The notes under the pieces were generated by a model. That model had not been told where the DNA came from, searched no databases, and worked only from the letters and a program-made list of their open reading frames with translations. The position numbers and the translations under genes are program-made. From Mesotaenium endlicherianum (Eukaryota; Streptophyta; Zygnematophyceae; Zygnematales; Mesotaeniaceae): 64,000 nt of DNA. Shown in pieces: positions 33,093 to 44,332 of this stretch (the first letter of the stretch is position 1; each line of letters opens with the position of its first letter). The DNA lies in the NCBI GenBank assembly GCA_009602735.1, contig WELA01005791.1:619003-683002 (forward strand), read 5' to 3'.

Positions 33093-33810
33093 TGTAAGGT
33101 TATGAAAGTGTAGTTTGTAGTTTTCCAGCATTCTATATGCATAGAGTGTGATTTTAGAAGAACTTTGGCCTTTATTTCAAGTCATTTGGACAAGTATTGA
33201 GAAAGTTATGAGTTTTGGGAGTTTTTAGTGACTTTTTAATGTCACAGCTTCAATTCAGCGACAAGGACAGGTCCAGTGACAGAAATTTTGGTTGGAGTCC
33301 AGGAAGTAGGACAATGAATCATGAGGGTTCCATAAACTACATACGATTACGTAGAGTTTCAAAGTGAACGTGGAAATTCTAGAAACTACGTGAGGAGTTA
33401 GTGGATTGTGTAGTATGAATATTCTAGAGTGTGAGTGTGTGCGTGTGAGTGTGCTAGCTTGTCAAACTAGGCAAGGTCACCTACATGGAAGGAGCCATAG
33501 TAGAAGGTTTTGGAGGTACTTTGCTAGAGAGGACACTTAGAGTTGAAGCATAAATAGGAAGCACAAAGAAGGAGAGGGAGTTTAGTCTAGTCTCGTCTAA
33601 CCTTCTTGTCTTGTACACGACTTTTCTTCATCAATTGAGTTCTTTTCCACTCATCTCTCATGTAGCCCGCTAACTCTTGCAAGGGTGGCATACCACCAGG
33701 CCACTCCACCTTGTGTATGCAACTAGGAAAGGTCCTTGTGCACGCTTCCACTCGCGGGAGAGGGTGCGTGAGTGTGTATGGGCGCACTCCCCGCACCCTT
33801 CCCCCTTTCA
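33093..33810 (+). mobile_element. Solo LTR, family E (718 bp), TSD AAAGA
   Basis: It starts TGTAAGGTT and ends CCCTTTCA. It is bounded by AAAGA at 33088-33092 and 33811-33815, a perfect 5-bp target duplication, with no internal region, so it arose by LTR-LTR recombination. A GCATAAATAGG box near 33550 is the likely LTR promoter. It sits a few bases inside an EAF1 copy 2 exon end. A related LTR lies at 51165-55311. Confidence 0.95.
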
Positions 33811-34660
33811 AAAGACTCCTTACTTGTGACTTTACTCAACATGAAACTTGGACTGGCACTGTCAGGACCCGAGCCGTAAAGTGCTGCGTTGCTAATCGAC
33901 CTCCTTGTATTCCTGCTGCTCCTCTTATTGCCCTTGTATATCAAGAATATCTCGCCCCTACTCCGACCCCCTGCACCAGAAGCACCAACAACAGCAGGAG
34001 AGTTTCTCTCGCCAAAATTCACATTGACTAAATCTTTCCCATCTGGCACTTGTGTTGTGGGACCCGCTTCAAGGGCAAGAGCCAAAACAAAAATTTGAGA
34101 GATGCGAGGCACCTTGTGCGCCGACGTGCGCTGCTTCTTCATCGCACCACCCACTCCTTTTCCATGAATATAATCAGCAGATATAGTTTGCGGGAGCTTT
34201 AATTCCTTCTCAGCTACCAAATTATCGTCTTCTGCTACTACTGCCAAGTGAATCCCCTGCGATGCTCCACCAGTCACACAACCTGTCTCAATAGCCCTTT
34301 GAGAAGAAGAAGGTCCTCTAGCAACAGCTGAACAGACAGCTAAAGCAGCAGCCGCCCCAAGGGGCTCCTTGATGGTCCTCTCAGCAAATTTTGGGCACGG
34401 CACATCGCGCATGAATTTGCCGTCTTAGGCGTTGCGCCTCTTGCGCGCCACTCTGGACCCAAGGAGCATGTCACCCGTTGTTCCCCCCACACCAAGACCT
34501 TCCTTCAGCTCTGGCGATGAATCCACAGCAGAAATAGAGGATGCCACTGGGTTGGCCTCACGCATCAAGGGGAAGGCCGATGAGATTGAGCCTGAGCATG
34601 AGCCTAGGTCTCAGCCTGAGCCTGAGCCTGAGCCTGAGCTTTCCTGGGTAGAAAAAGATG
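33811..34660 (-). pseudogene. EAF1 copy 2, large acidic/basic exon with stop
   Basis: It matches the copy 1 exon at 11319-12147: MLLGSRVARKRRNA then DGKFMRDVPCPKFAERTIKE and MKKQRTSAHKVPRISQ. A TAA replaces one codon at about 34425-34427, between the RRNA and DGKF segments. A GAGCCT hexamer tandem repeat lies at 34591-34640. The exon 3' end is interrupted by the solo LTR at 33810. Confidence 0.75.
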
Positions 34661-34974
34661 CAGCATGAGGCCTCTGTTGCTCGTCAGATTGCCAAGCCAA
34701 GAGCACCAGCATATATCAGAAAACAACGTGGCAGAAAGTCGGCAGTCAGCACGTCGGCGCTTCCTGTGCACAGAGCTGGGAGTATAAATAAGCTTCCAAT
34801 CGAAACTAGTCTCAAGGTGTTCAGATCACCATTTGCATTGCAAGCATGTGTGGAGGTCAACAAAGTGAGAGAGCATGAGGCAAAACAGGAGCCTATCTTA
34901 CAGCAGAAAACCAGCAAATACTAGGGAAGTGTTGCAAATATTTGGCTTGCAGTTTGAGCCTCGTTGCATAAGAG

Positions 34975-35551
34975 TGCTGGCAAGTTGCCCCTCACAAGAT
35001 GATGGGGACAGGGCTCCGGTGCTCCTGCTGGAAATCCTGCTGTATACAAGTAGATGGCCAAAGGACCAGAGGGTGCCATGTAGAACAACGTGTCTTGCAC
35101 CAGATTATTGCAGATAGAAACGATTAAAACCCTTGCTTGCTCTCAGCCTCCTCCACTCTCTCTTGTCTTCTTGCTTTCGTGCTTTCAAAGTGCATACAGA
35201 CCAGGGCCAGCTACACGTGCAGTTGCCCCAGACATCAACTTCACAGCATAAAACAGATGCAGTCATAGCCATGAGACTGAATGAAGGGCCAGACTCTTAC
35301 ACGGAGGTAATTAAGAAGCACACACTGACCAATGAGAGACCATCACTACATGGAACGGGTGGAAGGGCCTCGACTACACGCTCTGGTGTGGCAGGGCCCT
35401 TTTCTTCGCAGAACGCTCTTTTGTATTTGCCTCATTGCCCCGAAGTTGCACCACACGGATGCAATACTCGTGCAGAGCACCCTTTTGCTTCTGTTGTGAT
35501 TGTTTTTCACGCCGCTCATCATTTCCACCCCCCTGCGACTCTTGCTCTATG
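34975..35551 (-). pseudogene. EAF1 copy 2, DTLFY exon and distal half of the post-HSA exon
   Basis: DTLFYMAPSGPLAIYLYTAG, then EPCPHHL before a GTGAGG donor (near 35.0 kb), matches copy 1 at 12439-12558. At 35.34-35.55 kb ERREKQSQQKQKGALHEYCI matches GGERTQQKQKMAVFTYGI. The exon stops at 35549, where gypsy B begins, and resumes at 48935. Confidence 0.7.
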
Positions 35552-36774
35552 AATTGAATCGACTTACCAAGAGGCGATTAACCATTAATGAAGATTTTTA
35601 TATCAGCCAGTAATCTTTATGGTATTTTCTGTTAACTGATTAAACAGCAAAAAGACAACACTAGCAGTGGACAAGACTTGCAAATCAAATGCAAGTAAAC
35701 TAGCATCAATCATGCAATCAGTTAACTCATACATAAGCAAGGCTAGAAAACAGTGCGTACAAATGGCTTCTCGCCTCGGATTCAGATGTCTCTCAATAAG
35801 CAGTACAAGAGAGTTGGCCTCGTTTCCAAATGTCGAACTCAAGAGCAATGTCTAGCGTATGTACATGGAATGAGTGTACTGTTCAACGACAAGTGCAATG
35901 GCACCGCCTACCCGGGAGTTAACCACATTGGTAGGACCTCGGTTAACCAAATCCACCACCATCTCCCACCATCCCGAATTGCCATCCATTCCAAGGATGT
36001 CATCTGGCCATTCATCTAGCATATCACACTTAGATGCATATCTAGGCAGTCCGCTGCTACCGAGTACGGAAATCAGCTCGTTGTCAAAGAATGAGTCAGC
36101 AAGCTGACCTAAGTTTACTTCAGCCTGCTGCTCTCGGCTGAGTCATTAAATTGGTAATTATATAAAGTCTAGCAGACTTAATATTAGCTAAAGTTCAGCA
36201 AGCTGAACTTGATTAACTATTATGTATAAATGAATATTATATATACCAATCTACTTGTAGTGATTTGAGTTATTATATATTAGTTTGCATATATTTAAAT
36301 GTTTTCAAATATATTTGGAGTAGTATTGTGTGGAGTCAAGTGTGAATAGGTACTCTAGTAACTTGGTTCATGTCCTTTGAACCTTCCAAGGCATTTTCGA
36401 AGTTAGAGGAAAGACCTAGAAGAACTCCATGTGGCAAAAGTCAAATGTGCCATTTTTAGGTCAAAAGGACATGTGTACATTATTCTAGAAAGAGGTGGCA
36501 AGTTTTGGGATGTGTTGGGTGCCAACACATCAACATACACTTTCCTAGAAATTACTTATGTAGCAAGTATATAAACAAGAGCTAGAACATAGAAAGACAT
36601 TCCAGAATCACTCTTGTACTTGCCAAAATCAAGAAATATATTAACTTTCAAGAAGCCATCTCTCTTTCAAGAAGCCACCACTTGTGTTCAAAGATCCTTG
36701 TCTTGAATAGATAAAGTATTATATTTCACTAAGTACTTCATCTATCTGTTTCACTACAATACTGATTCATTACA
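35550..36774 (-). mobile_element. 3' LTR of gypsy B, interrupted by solo LTR C
   Basis: The minus strand starts TGTAATGAATCAGTAT at 36774 and matches the 5' LTR (47741-48934) over about 430 bp. It then continues about 300 bp beyond the point where the 5' LTR ends; that extra part is shared with 2401-2694. It is split by the 503-bp solo LTR at 36256-36758. Confidence 0.75.
36256..36758 (+). mobile_element. Solo LTR, family C (503 bp)
   Basis: It has the same length and termini (TGTAGTGA...TCACTACA) as the 5' LTR at 1420-1922. Flanks are CTACT (36251-36255) and ATACT (36759-36763), a 4-of-5 target duplication. The pre-insertion site is seen in the gypsy B 5' LTR near 48918. TATATAAAC near 36569 is a likely promoter box. 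Confidence 0.9.
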
Positions 36775-36991
36775 ATCCCTTGAACTTAAATTGTTGTCAC
36801 CTCTACAACATTTTGGTCAGGAAACCAACAAAACTAACCTCCCACCGCCTGCCTTTTGCTTCAACAGTGTTGCCTAGCTGTGGGGATCACTAGTGACAGT
36901 GAACTGTCAGCTCCACCCTCGGTCCACTTCCGTTGTGGGGTGCAAACAGAGAGACCTCCAGCAAAGCTTGACTGGGGGATGATTTTGATGT

Positions 36992-38666
36992 TTAGGGGGT
37001 TGTTCCTTGGGCTCCAGGATCAGGAGACTGAGATCTGGGCCTAGATCTAGACAGCCCTCTAGGTCTGTCAGCTGGCCTTCTAAAGAACCCTGTTTGTTCT
37101 AAAGTTGGGCCTCGAGGAGAACGAAGTATTGTTGCCTGCTCTTCAACCACCTGGGTGTTGATGCCCACATAAACAGGCATTCCGGTAGGTTGCTGAAATA
37201 CATTGGCAAGAGGCACATGTCCTTGACTGAAGGGGGTGGCCAACATATCTCTGGCCACTTCGCGTGTCCCTCTTCTAGTACCCTTGTCCTCTGGGGATTT
37301 TGACCTTTCTGTGCTGCCAAGAACAATCAAATCAACTTCTTCTCCTGCATGGGTGGGTGTGTTGGGAGAACGAGTGTGGAGTCTTGTTGCCTCCATAGTA
37401 GGGATCACATTCCATATACTTGATCTTGGCGCCCTAGGAGTCCTTGCTTCTGCCTGCCCCTAGATCTCCTGAGTACCAGCTCCTGATGCTTCTCCCCTGC
37501 CCTATTCTTCTTCCTCATCCTCCTCATCTTCCTTCTCTGAGAGAGTAGGGGTCTCGTCCACTAAGTCATCCTGCTCCCGGGTAGACATGGAGAAATATAC
37601 TGACCACTCTTTCTTAGGACGAGCTAGAGGTTGCTTGGTCTTCAGCTTGCTGATACTTATCCGGCCTTCATTCTTCGCCCATTTGACAAAGGCATGCTTC
37701 CCCTTAGAGAAATAGTCTCTCCCCCTCCTCCTGTGCTCCTTGGTCTCAGCATTCATATTACTCAGGCGTCCATTCAGCCGGGGGTCCCAAGGGGCAATGT
37801 GAGGTTGTAGGATGAGGTAGCCGTCTAGCCCATAATGGAAGTCATCTGGGTGGGCCTGGTCACACTCCTACTTCCTGTTAGTGACGGTCATCCACCTCCA
37901 GTCTGTGGGTTGCTGGTAGTACTGTGGCCCATGCTCAGCCTTCTTCAGCTTGCAAGGGAACCAGTGGGGAGAGAACATCTGTTGCCCTGTTTTCGTGGCC
38001 AAGTACTCCCAACCTCTCAACTTCATTGTAGGCTGGCAGTAGTGTCAGGCAAAATACTGCATCCTTAGAGCTATCGGGCTGCATGTTTACCATCCTGATG
38101 AGTCTCTAATTCCCCACTGTGCCAGGTACTGGTACCGGCTTATCTTCTGAGTAATCTGCAAGACACCGTGCCTGCTCTGCTGTATATCCCACCATTTTGG
38201 CATAATTTTCGTAGAGGACCACACCAGTGTGTCTCTCAATGTACCTATCTAGAGCTTCAACCCCTTGTCTCTGTAGCCTTGTTTTCTATTCCACCTTGTT
38301 GATCTCTTGGGCTGCCAAAAAAAATTCCTTCAGGTTATCAAAGGTTTGGCCACCCACCACAGTATATCTGTAAGTGGCCGGGCTCTTCTGCTTCTCAGCT
38401 TTAGCCTTCTTCCTTCTCTCCTCCTCTGCTGCCGCCGCTTCTTCTTGTTGTTTCTTCTGCCTCTCCTCCTCAGCTTTCCTGAGATTTTCCGCATCCTGCT
38501 CCTTCTTCGTCTTTGCTTCCTTTGCCGCCTCTTGTTGTCAACGGACCCTTTCTTGATCTCTCTTGGTGAGGGACGTTGCCGCCAGCTCTTTCAGGTATTG
38601 CTCCATTGTCCTCCGGGCTTCTTGTGCCTTGCGCTTTCAGTCTTCATTTTGTGTGGTGGGAGCCAT
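36992..38666 (-). pseudogene. Additional sense ORF of gypsy B, coiled-coil protein of unknown function
   Basis: It starts with ATG at 38666 (MAPTTQNED), 399 bp after the pol stop, and runs in the pol direction to a TAA at 36992. The N-terminal third is a charged coiled coil (EARRTMEQYLKELAATSLTK, AEEERQKKQQEEAAAAEERR). The middle reads YRYTVVGGQTFDNLKEFFLA and YAKMVGYTAEQARCLADYSE. The C-terminal part has GRDYFSKGKHAFVKWAKNEG, an acidic tract (EKEDEEDEEEE) and a Ser/Arg/Pro-rich tail. There are at least five stops and a frame change. I recognise no family. It may be a gene captured by the element. Confidence 0.6.
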
Positions 38667-39064
38667 CCTGCACATGTAACCAGGGCACAAGTTAGTAGAA
38701 TCTCGATCTTTGTCACAGGAGTTGCAGGAAGAGAAGTAAGTTTGTGATATTATGATAGGTTTGTTCTTGTTTACCTTACAAGGTGGTTACTAGGAATTAA
38801 CGGAGCTGTAGTGCGATGAAAAATAAACGGATGAATGTGTGTGCAAGGTGAGTTAAGTGATTTGTTGATGTGCTGGTCTCTTTTCCTATTCAGCCAACTT
38901 TGCTTAATGTGGGCATGGCTGTCACATCTGTCACTATGTTAACACTTCACTGTCAATAACTGTCCCTTTCTCGCACACTAAATGTCATTTACTGGCACAT
39001 TTCCCTTCCAACTTAAATGGAGATAGAACCTCCTGTCACCTTCCCATGTCAACTAAATTAACAG

Positions 39065-40405
39065 TTAGGGAGGTGCCCCAGTCGCCCGAAGGTGGAACCG
39101 TTTCAACGCCCCTTTGGCATTAGTCAAATGGTCCTTCAATTCCCAAGTATCCCCAGAGGCATCGTAACCCATCCATCTGACCAAATATTTCATGACATAT
39201 TTAGATGATCGACGAATAGAGCGAGCGTCTAAAATCTTCTTGACCTCATATTCCTTAGGGTCACCATCCCTGATAGCGGGGACCGGTCCCGGTTGGACGG
39301 GTAACCGACCTGTGAACAGTGTGTCACCTTTGATGTACGATTCCAGGAAGGAGACATTAAAGACTGGTGACCCTTGTATTCCGCTGACATGTTCAATTTG
39401 TGAGCATTCTGACCGACACGGCGCACCACCGAATATGGACCGACCTAGACCGGACCAAGCTTTTTCTTGACCACACCAGGCAGGTACAGATGTTGAGAAT
39501 GCAATTTGACCAAATCGCCCTTTGAAAATGTCAGTTCTCGACGGTGTTGATAAGCGTATTGTTGTTGAATTTCCTGGGCTTTGTGCAGATTGTGTTGAAC
39601 TTCTGACAAGGTGTCAGCGAACTCCTGAGTAAATTGGAGAGACACCGGCTTGTCAATGCCCTCAGGGTGAGTTAACGACTCCCTTAGCACATCTAAAGGA
39701 GACTTAGGGACTCTACCCAGACTGAGTTCAAAAGGAGTCCTTCCCGTTGACGCATGCACCGCACTGTTGACCGCAAATTGAATTTGAGGCAACTGGTCAT
39801 CCCAATTATCTTGTTTTTGGTTAATATATGTTCTCAACACCTCTTGCAGAACTCGGTTAGTTCTTTCAGTCTGCCCATCAGTCTGAGGGTGGTTTGCTGT
39901 GCTGAGCAGCTGTTGGACTCCCATTAACCCCATTAAAGCTCGCCAGAACTTAGAGTTAAATTTTGAGTTTCTGTCTGATATAATATTAAAGGGTAGCCCA
40001 TGTTGGCATACTACATGGTTTTAGAACTGTCTCGCACTTTCGAGTGCAGTTACTTTTACAGTGGTGGGGATGAAAATGACCATTTTCGTCAATTTATTCA
40101 CTACTACCAGTATCGAGTCATGCTCATTGGCAGTTCTTGGTAGTGTTACCACCCAATCCATGGTTATTGTTTCCTAGTGTCCAGCTGGGATGGGCAATGG
40201 TTGTAATGGACCCCCGGGTGATATGTGCCGAGACTTATTTTTCTGACACTGATCACAGGACTTAACATATTTCAAGACCTCCCGAGGCAACCCATCCCAG
40301 TGATAATGTTTTACCAGTTTGCCAACAGTTTTGGCCTGTCCCAAATGTCCACCCAGTAAACTGTCATGTGCTTGACTCAGTAAGTGTGACCTTAGTTCTA
40401 AGTTA
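39065..40405 (-). pseudogene. Gypsy B integrase and chromodomain
   Basis: From the piggyBac 2 junction it reads the HHCC zinc domain (SHLLSQAHDSLLGGHLGQAK, CDQCQKNKSR), the core with MDWVVTLPRTANEHDS, NIISDRNSKFNSKF and HPQTDGQTERTNRVLQ, so DDE is kept. A GPY-type region follows, then a chromodomain (KYVMKYLVRWMGYDASGDTW) ending at 39065. Stops occur near 40170, 40020 and 39450. The enzyme would integrate cDNA. Confidence 0.85.
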
Positions 40406-40696
40406 TTAACACTAGGTATCCCATCGGACCATATATGGTCCTCGGACCATATAAGGTCTAGCTAACCCCCATTTTTCAGCGCTGACCTCCAGGGTGCTAC
40501 AGTTGACCAACTGGTACAATCTATGGCTTAAACGAACCGTACAGACTTGAACCTTAGGCGAAAAAATGCAAAATGGTCTTCCGATCATTAACGACAAAGT
40601 TAGAGTCAAAAGAAGGAGGTTCAAAGTTCAGGTTCACAACGAAATTTCAAGTGAAAAGTCTGTCATACCCGAGGTCACTAAAAAGCTCTTAGAGCC

Positions 40697-41275
40697 ATGG
40701 CTTCCTCTTCAAATGCGCCAGATTTTGTTGTGGGTGGTAAATTACTCATCCCTGTCACCTTCTGGGGAGATGCATGGGCAAAAAAGACATTTAGACATTA
40801 TTACATAGAGTTTTTCTTAGTCGAAATTGTGAGAAAAGAGGTTGTGAGGACTAAAAAGGAGAACTCATGGCTCATAGAAGTGTTGTATGACAAAGAAAAG
40901 AAGCAATGGGAGGCATGGCACGTCAAGCAGTACCTATCTACAGTGCTTGAAGAGTCCTGGTTTTATTCCGAGCCGCATGTAGTTCGTTTTGGCTTGGTTT
41001 CCTCAGGGGCCTCTTTGCTTTCAAATTTGAGGGAGAATGAGGGTCACAGTCTAATTTCGTCCTCCCAAGATCCAAATGATGACTCACAGCCAAGGTTTAG
41101 TGATGGTGAGGAGGATGAGGAGGATGAGGAGGAAGAGGAGGAGGAGGAGGAGGAGGAGGAGGATATTATGAGGAAGAGGAGCAGGCCTGACACCGGAAGA
41201 GGTAAGCAGCTGATGCTCATTGTTCCTACTGTTAAAAATGAGAAAAGGAAGAGGAGGAGAAGGGCAACTGCTCCA
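40697..41275 (+). pseudogene. piggyBac 2 transposase, N-terminal remnant
   Basis: 193 codons from ATG 40697 stay open and resemble piggyBac 1 (NAPDFVVGGKLLIPVTFWGD, WLIEVLYDKEKKQWEAWHVK), followed by an Asp/Glu run at 41104-41162 and a basic cluster EKRKRRRRATAP, then a stop. The catalytic domain is absent. It could still encode a small protein carrying only the N-terminal domain; no evidence of expression. Confidence 0.8.
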
Positions 41276-41299
41276 TAACCATAATTTCTCCTTAACCAT

Positions 41300-41897
41300 A
41301 ACTTCTCCAAATATTGTGGTGCACTACAAAACACACAAAGACGCTGTTGATCAATTTTACAAGCTCTGTATGAGAGATAAGTTCTTTGTCGAGACTTCTG
41401 CTGTGAGCTTAAAGTGGTGGCACAAACTATATTGGGGTCTATTTGATGTTGCCCTGGCCGATGCCTACATCATCTACAACCTGGCCCATCCTGAGAGTGA
41501 CAGGTATCCCTTCATGTTAGATGTTGTAGCGGAGATGACAGACTTCCATGATCCACATAAGGGGAGGCGCTTTCGCTGGAGTGCGGGGCGGGCTGAGATT
41601 GACAGGTTCCTAGGGAGACACTTCCCTGAGCACCTTCCAGGAGGCTCTAGACCAGGATGTGTAGTGTGCAGGAGCAAGTTGTATGACCTAGGCCATGAGA
41701 AGAGTAAGGTGAGGCCTAGCTATTGGTGCGCAACGTGTGAAGTAGCGCATTGCCCCGCGCCTTGCTTTGAGGAGTACCATACCAACAGGCACATAGCACA
41801 TGTAGATAGTGGCACCTACAAGCTGGCAGTAAGAAGTAGGACTGTAGAGCAAAGGAACTGCAACAGAAACATTTATGAAAGACATTGTGCTCCATAA
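41300..41897 (+). pseudogene. piggyBac 2 transposase, C-terminal remnant with zinc domain
   Basis: The frame resumes at NIVVHYKTHKDAVDQFYKLC, includes the last catalytic region and ends with a full Cys-rich domain (CVVCRSKLYDLGHEK, CATCEVAHCPAPCFEEYHTN). The first two candidate catalytic Asp are deleted. This copy keeps the first Cys pair that copy 1 has lost. Confidence 0.8.
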
Positions 41898-42520
41898 ACA
41901 ATTCAGCTTCATGTGTGCAAAGCTGTCGATTCTGCGATATTTTGCAACTAATAATTCATTTCCAATCATTTTAATCCATTATTTTGTATCTATATATTTT
42001 TTTGTAAGTAAAGTAAGACCTTACTTTCAAGCTCCACTTTACAAATTACTATTTGCATGTGTAAAGAATAAATTATGAATTATTAACTGTGATGCTTTGG
42101 TGCATGAGGCACTAAAAGTACGAAAAATACCCGGACCCCCTATGGTCCACTAAGTACAGAGTGTGCCTCCACAAAGCTACTGATTAGAATGAAGTGAAAT
42201 CTGTTTCATATGATAGGTAAGACACATGCCTACCCCAGATTAAATCAACAACTACTGGTTCAAATCCAAATTCATAGTGTGTGAAGGTAAAGTTGGCCCA
42301 ATTTGCTCGTTTCTTGTTACCGTACACACCTTGTACGGAAAGTACACCTTACCTTTCCGAAAATTGCGGGCCACATGGCCAGTGCAATACTTTGTGATGT
42401 AAGCTCTCTAATGGTCTATCAGACATAGTCATAGCTTCAGTGGTTATTTCAATATAGTGTGACTTAGGGGGTGCATTATTGGACCATATATGGTCATTTC
42501 CTTGGGAGACCTAGTGTTAA

Positions 42521-44303
42521 AAATGACCAGCTTCAATCTGCCTGAAGTGGTTTTAGTTACCCAGATCCCTCCCTTCAGCTTGTACCGGAGTGCAGTATCA
42601 GAACACAATCCATCAGTGGGGCTGGGCTTAAATGTTGGCTCAGAAAGGTGGGCTTTCCTAAGTTCTTCCAGGAAGGACTTTATCACATTTAGTGAAGTGA
42701 GTGCACAAAGGACTCTGTCTACAGCATGCTGACCGAAGTTCCTTTCTTGCAAGTCAAGTATTTTAGAGAGTGCATCGGCAGGATTCACCTTCCCTAGTTT
42801 GTAGTCAATTTGGACTTGCAACTGCTCCAGCATCTGGCTTCAGCGGTTCTCCCTCCTCAATAGCTTGGACTTCTTTTGAAAGTGAGTCAGAGCTAGATAA
42901 TCAGTAATCACTTTAAAAGCTTTACCATGTAAGTATGCTCTCCACTGTTTGAGCACATGAATGATAGCAAGCAGCTCTTTATCATGCACACGATAGTTAA
43001 TTTCAGCTGGGTTTAATTTCATACTCATACAGCACCGGGTGCCACTCCTGCTTTACCTTACCATCCTTTGTGGTTTTGTCAGCAGGCTGCAACAAAATAG
43101 CACCCAAGACAGAGTCAGAAGCGTCAGTAACCACTTGCACGGGTTTGCTGGGGTCATACACAGCTAAGACTGGAGCAGAACAGAGAGCATCTTTAAGGGT
43201 CTGGAAAGCAGCTTGTTGCTCTTCCCCCCACACATACCCTATGTTCTTCTTAGTAAGGTCAGTCAATTTACTGGCCTTTGTAGAATAATTTTCAATGAAT
43301 CTCCTATACTAGTCAGCCAACCCAAGGAAGGATCTAAATTCCGAGAGAGACTGTGGTATGGGCCAGTCCCTTATGGTCTGGACCTTCCTAGGATCCACAC
43401 TAATGCCTTTCTTACTGACAACGTGGTCCAAGAATTCAATACTTTCCTTAAAGAATTCACACTTGCTCATTTTAGCATATAACTGATTCCTTCTCAGAGT
43501 GTTCACGGCTGTCTTTAAGTACTCAGCATGCTGAGCTTCATTTTCAGAGAATAAATTAAATATCAAGTAAAAAGACTTGCACAAACTTATCCAAGAGGCC
43601 TGAAAATGTCATTCATAGCACCCATGAAGGTTGCAGGAGCATTAGTCAGTCCAAACGACATCACATTAAATCCATAATGTCTATAATGTGTGCGAATCAC
43701 AGTCTTGTGTTTGTTCCTCTCAGCAATTCTGATTAGATGATACCCACTCTTGAGATCTATCTTACTGAACACTTTAGCACCAGACAGGGAATCAAGCAAG
43801 TCCTTGATTCTGGGTAAAACATACTTGTTCTTTACTGTAATTCTGTTAAGAACTCTGTAATCAACACACATCCGCATTCTTCCATGCTTTTTCTTAACAA
43901 ATAGGATGGGTGCGCCATAAGGTGATTTACCGGGGGAAATATAACCATTCTCCTCTAGCTCTGCAATCTGTGTTTTCAACTCTTTGCTCTCCACATAAGA
44001 CAAGCCATAAGTGCGTTGCCAGGGTGGCTGACTTCCAGGTAATAAATTGATCTTATGATCTACTTTCTTCTTAGGGGGCAGTCCTGGAGGCATGTGGAAA
44101 ACATCAGCATATTGAGCAACAAATTTTGCAGCCGTATGGTGCTCTGGAGGGCTCGCCTTTTTCTCAACCACTTCTTCAGGTTGAGGAGGTACCTCTTTTA
44201 GCAGCAGACACAATATTTTGTCCTCCTTCTGGTTCCAGCTTTGGATGAACTCCATTGCATTCAGCAATTTGCATCCTTCTGAAAACCTCTTCTTTTCCTT
44301 CAT
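42521..44303 (-). pseudogene. Gypsy B reverse transcriptase and RNase H
   Basis: RT motifs are [40 protein letters not shown] and [18 protein letters not shown]. The YxDD box is damaged (FLLDI instead of FLDDI) and followed by a stop near 43560. RNase H reads VVTDASDSVLGAILLQ. Further stops near 43310, 43005 and 42840 break the chain. The right-most residues KLVIFN abut piggyBac 2. Confidence 0.85.
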
Positions 44304-44332
44304 TTGCCATCCATATAGGACAAGAGGAAGAG

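Larger units (their letters stand above)
40410..42516 (+). mobile_element. piggyBac-type DNA transposon 2 (2107 bp), internally deleted
   Basis: Ends CACTAGGT and ACCTAGTG match piggyBac 1, flanked by TTAA at 40406-40409 and 42517-42520. Palindromes GACCATATATGGTC at 40427-40440 and 42482-42495, plus a variant at 40445-40458, are better preserved than in copy 1. About 1.2 kb encoding the catalytic core is missing compared with copy 1, so it could only move with a transposase supplied from elsewhere. It lies inside gypsy B pol. Confidence 0.95.

Noticed and set aside
35667-36019. Possible copia reading frame (KRVGLVSKCRTQEQ) shared with 2401-2620
   Set aside because: It is the antisense of the shared LTR sequence; the apparent protein similarity follows from the DNA repeat rather than coding.
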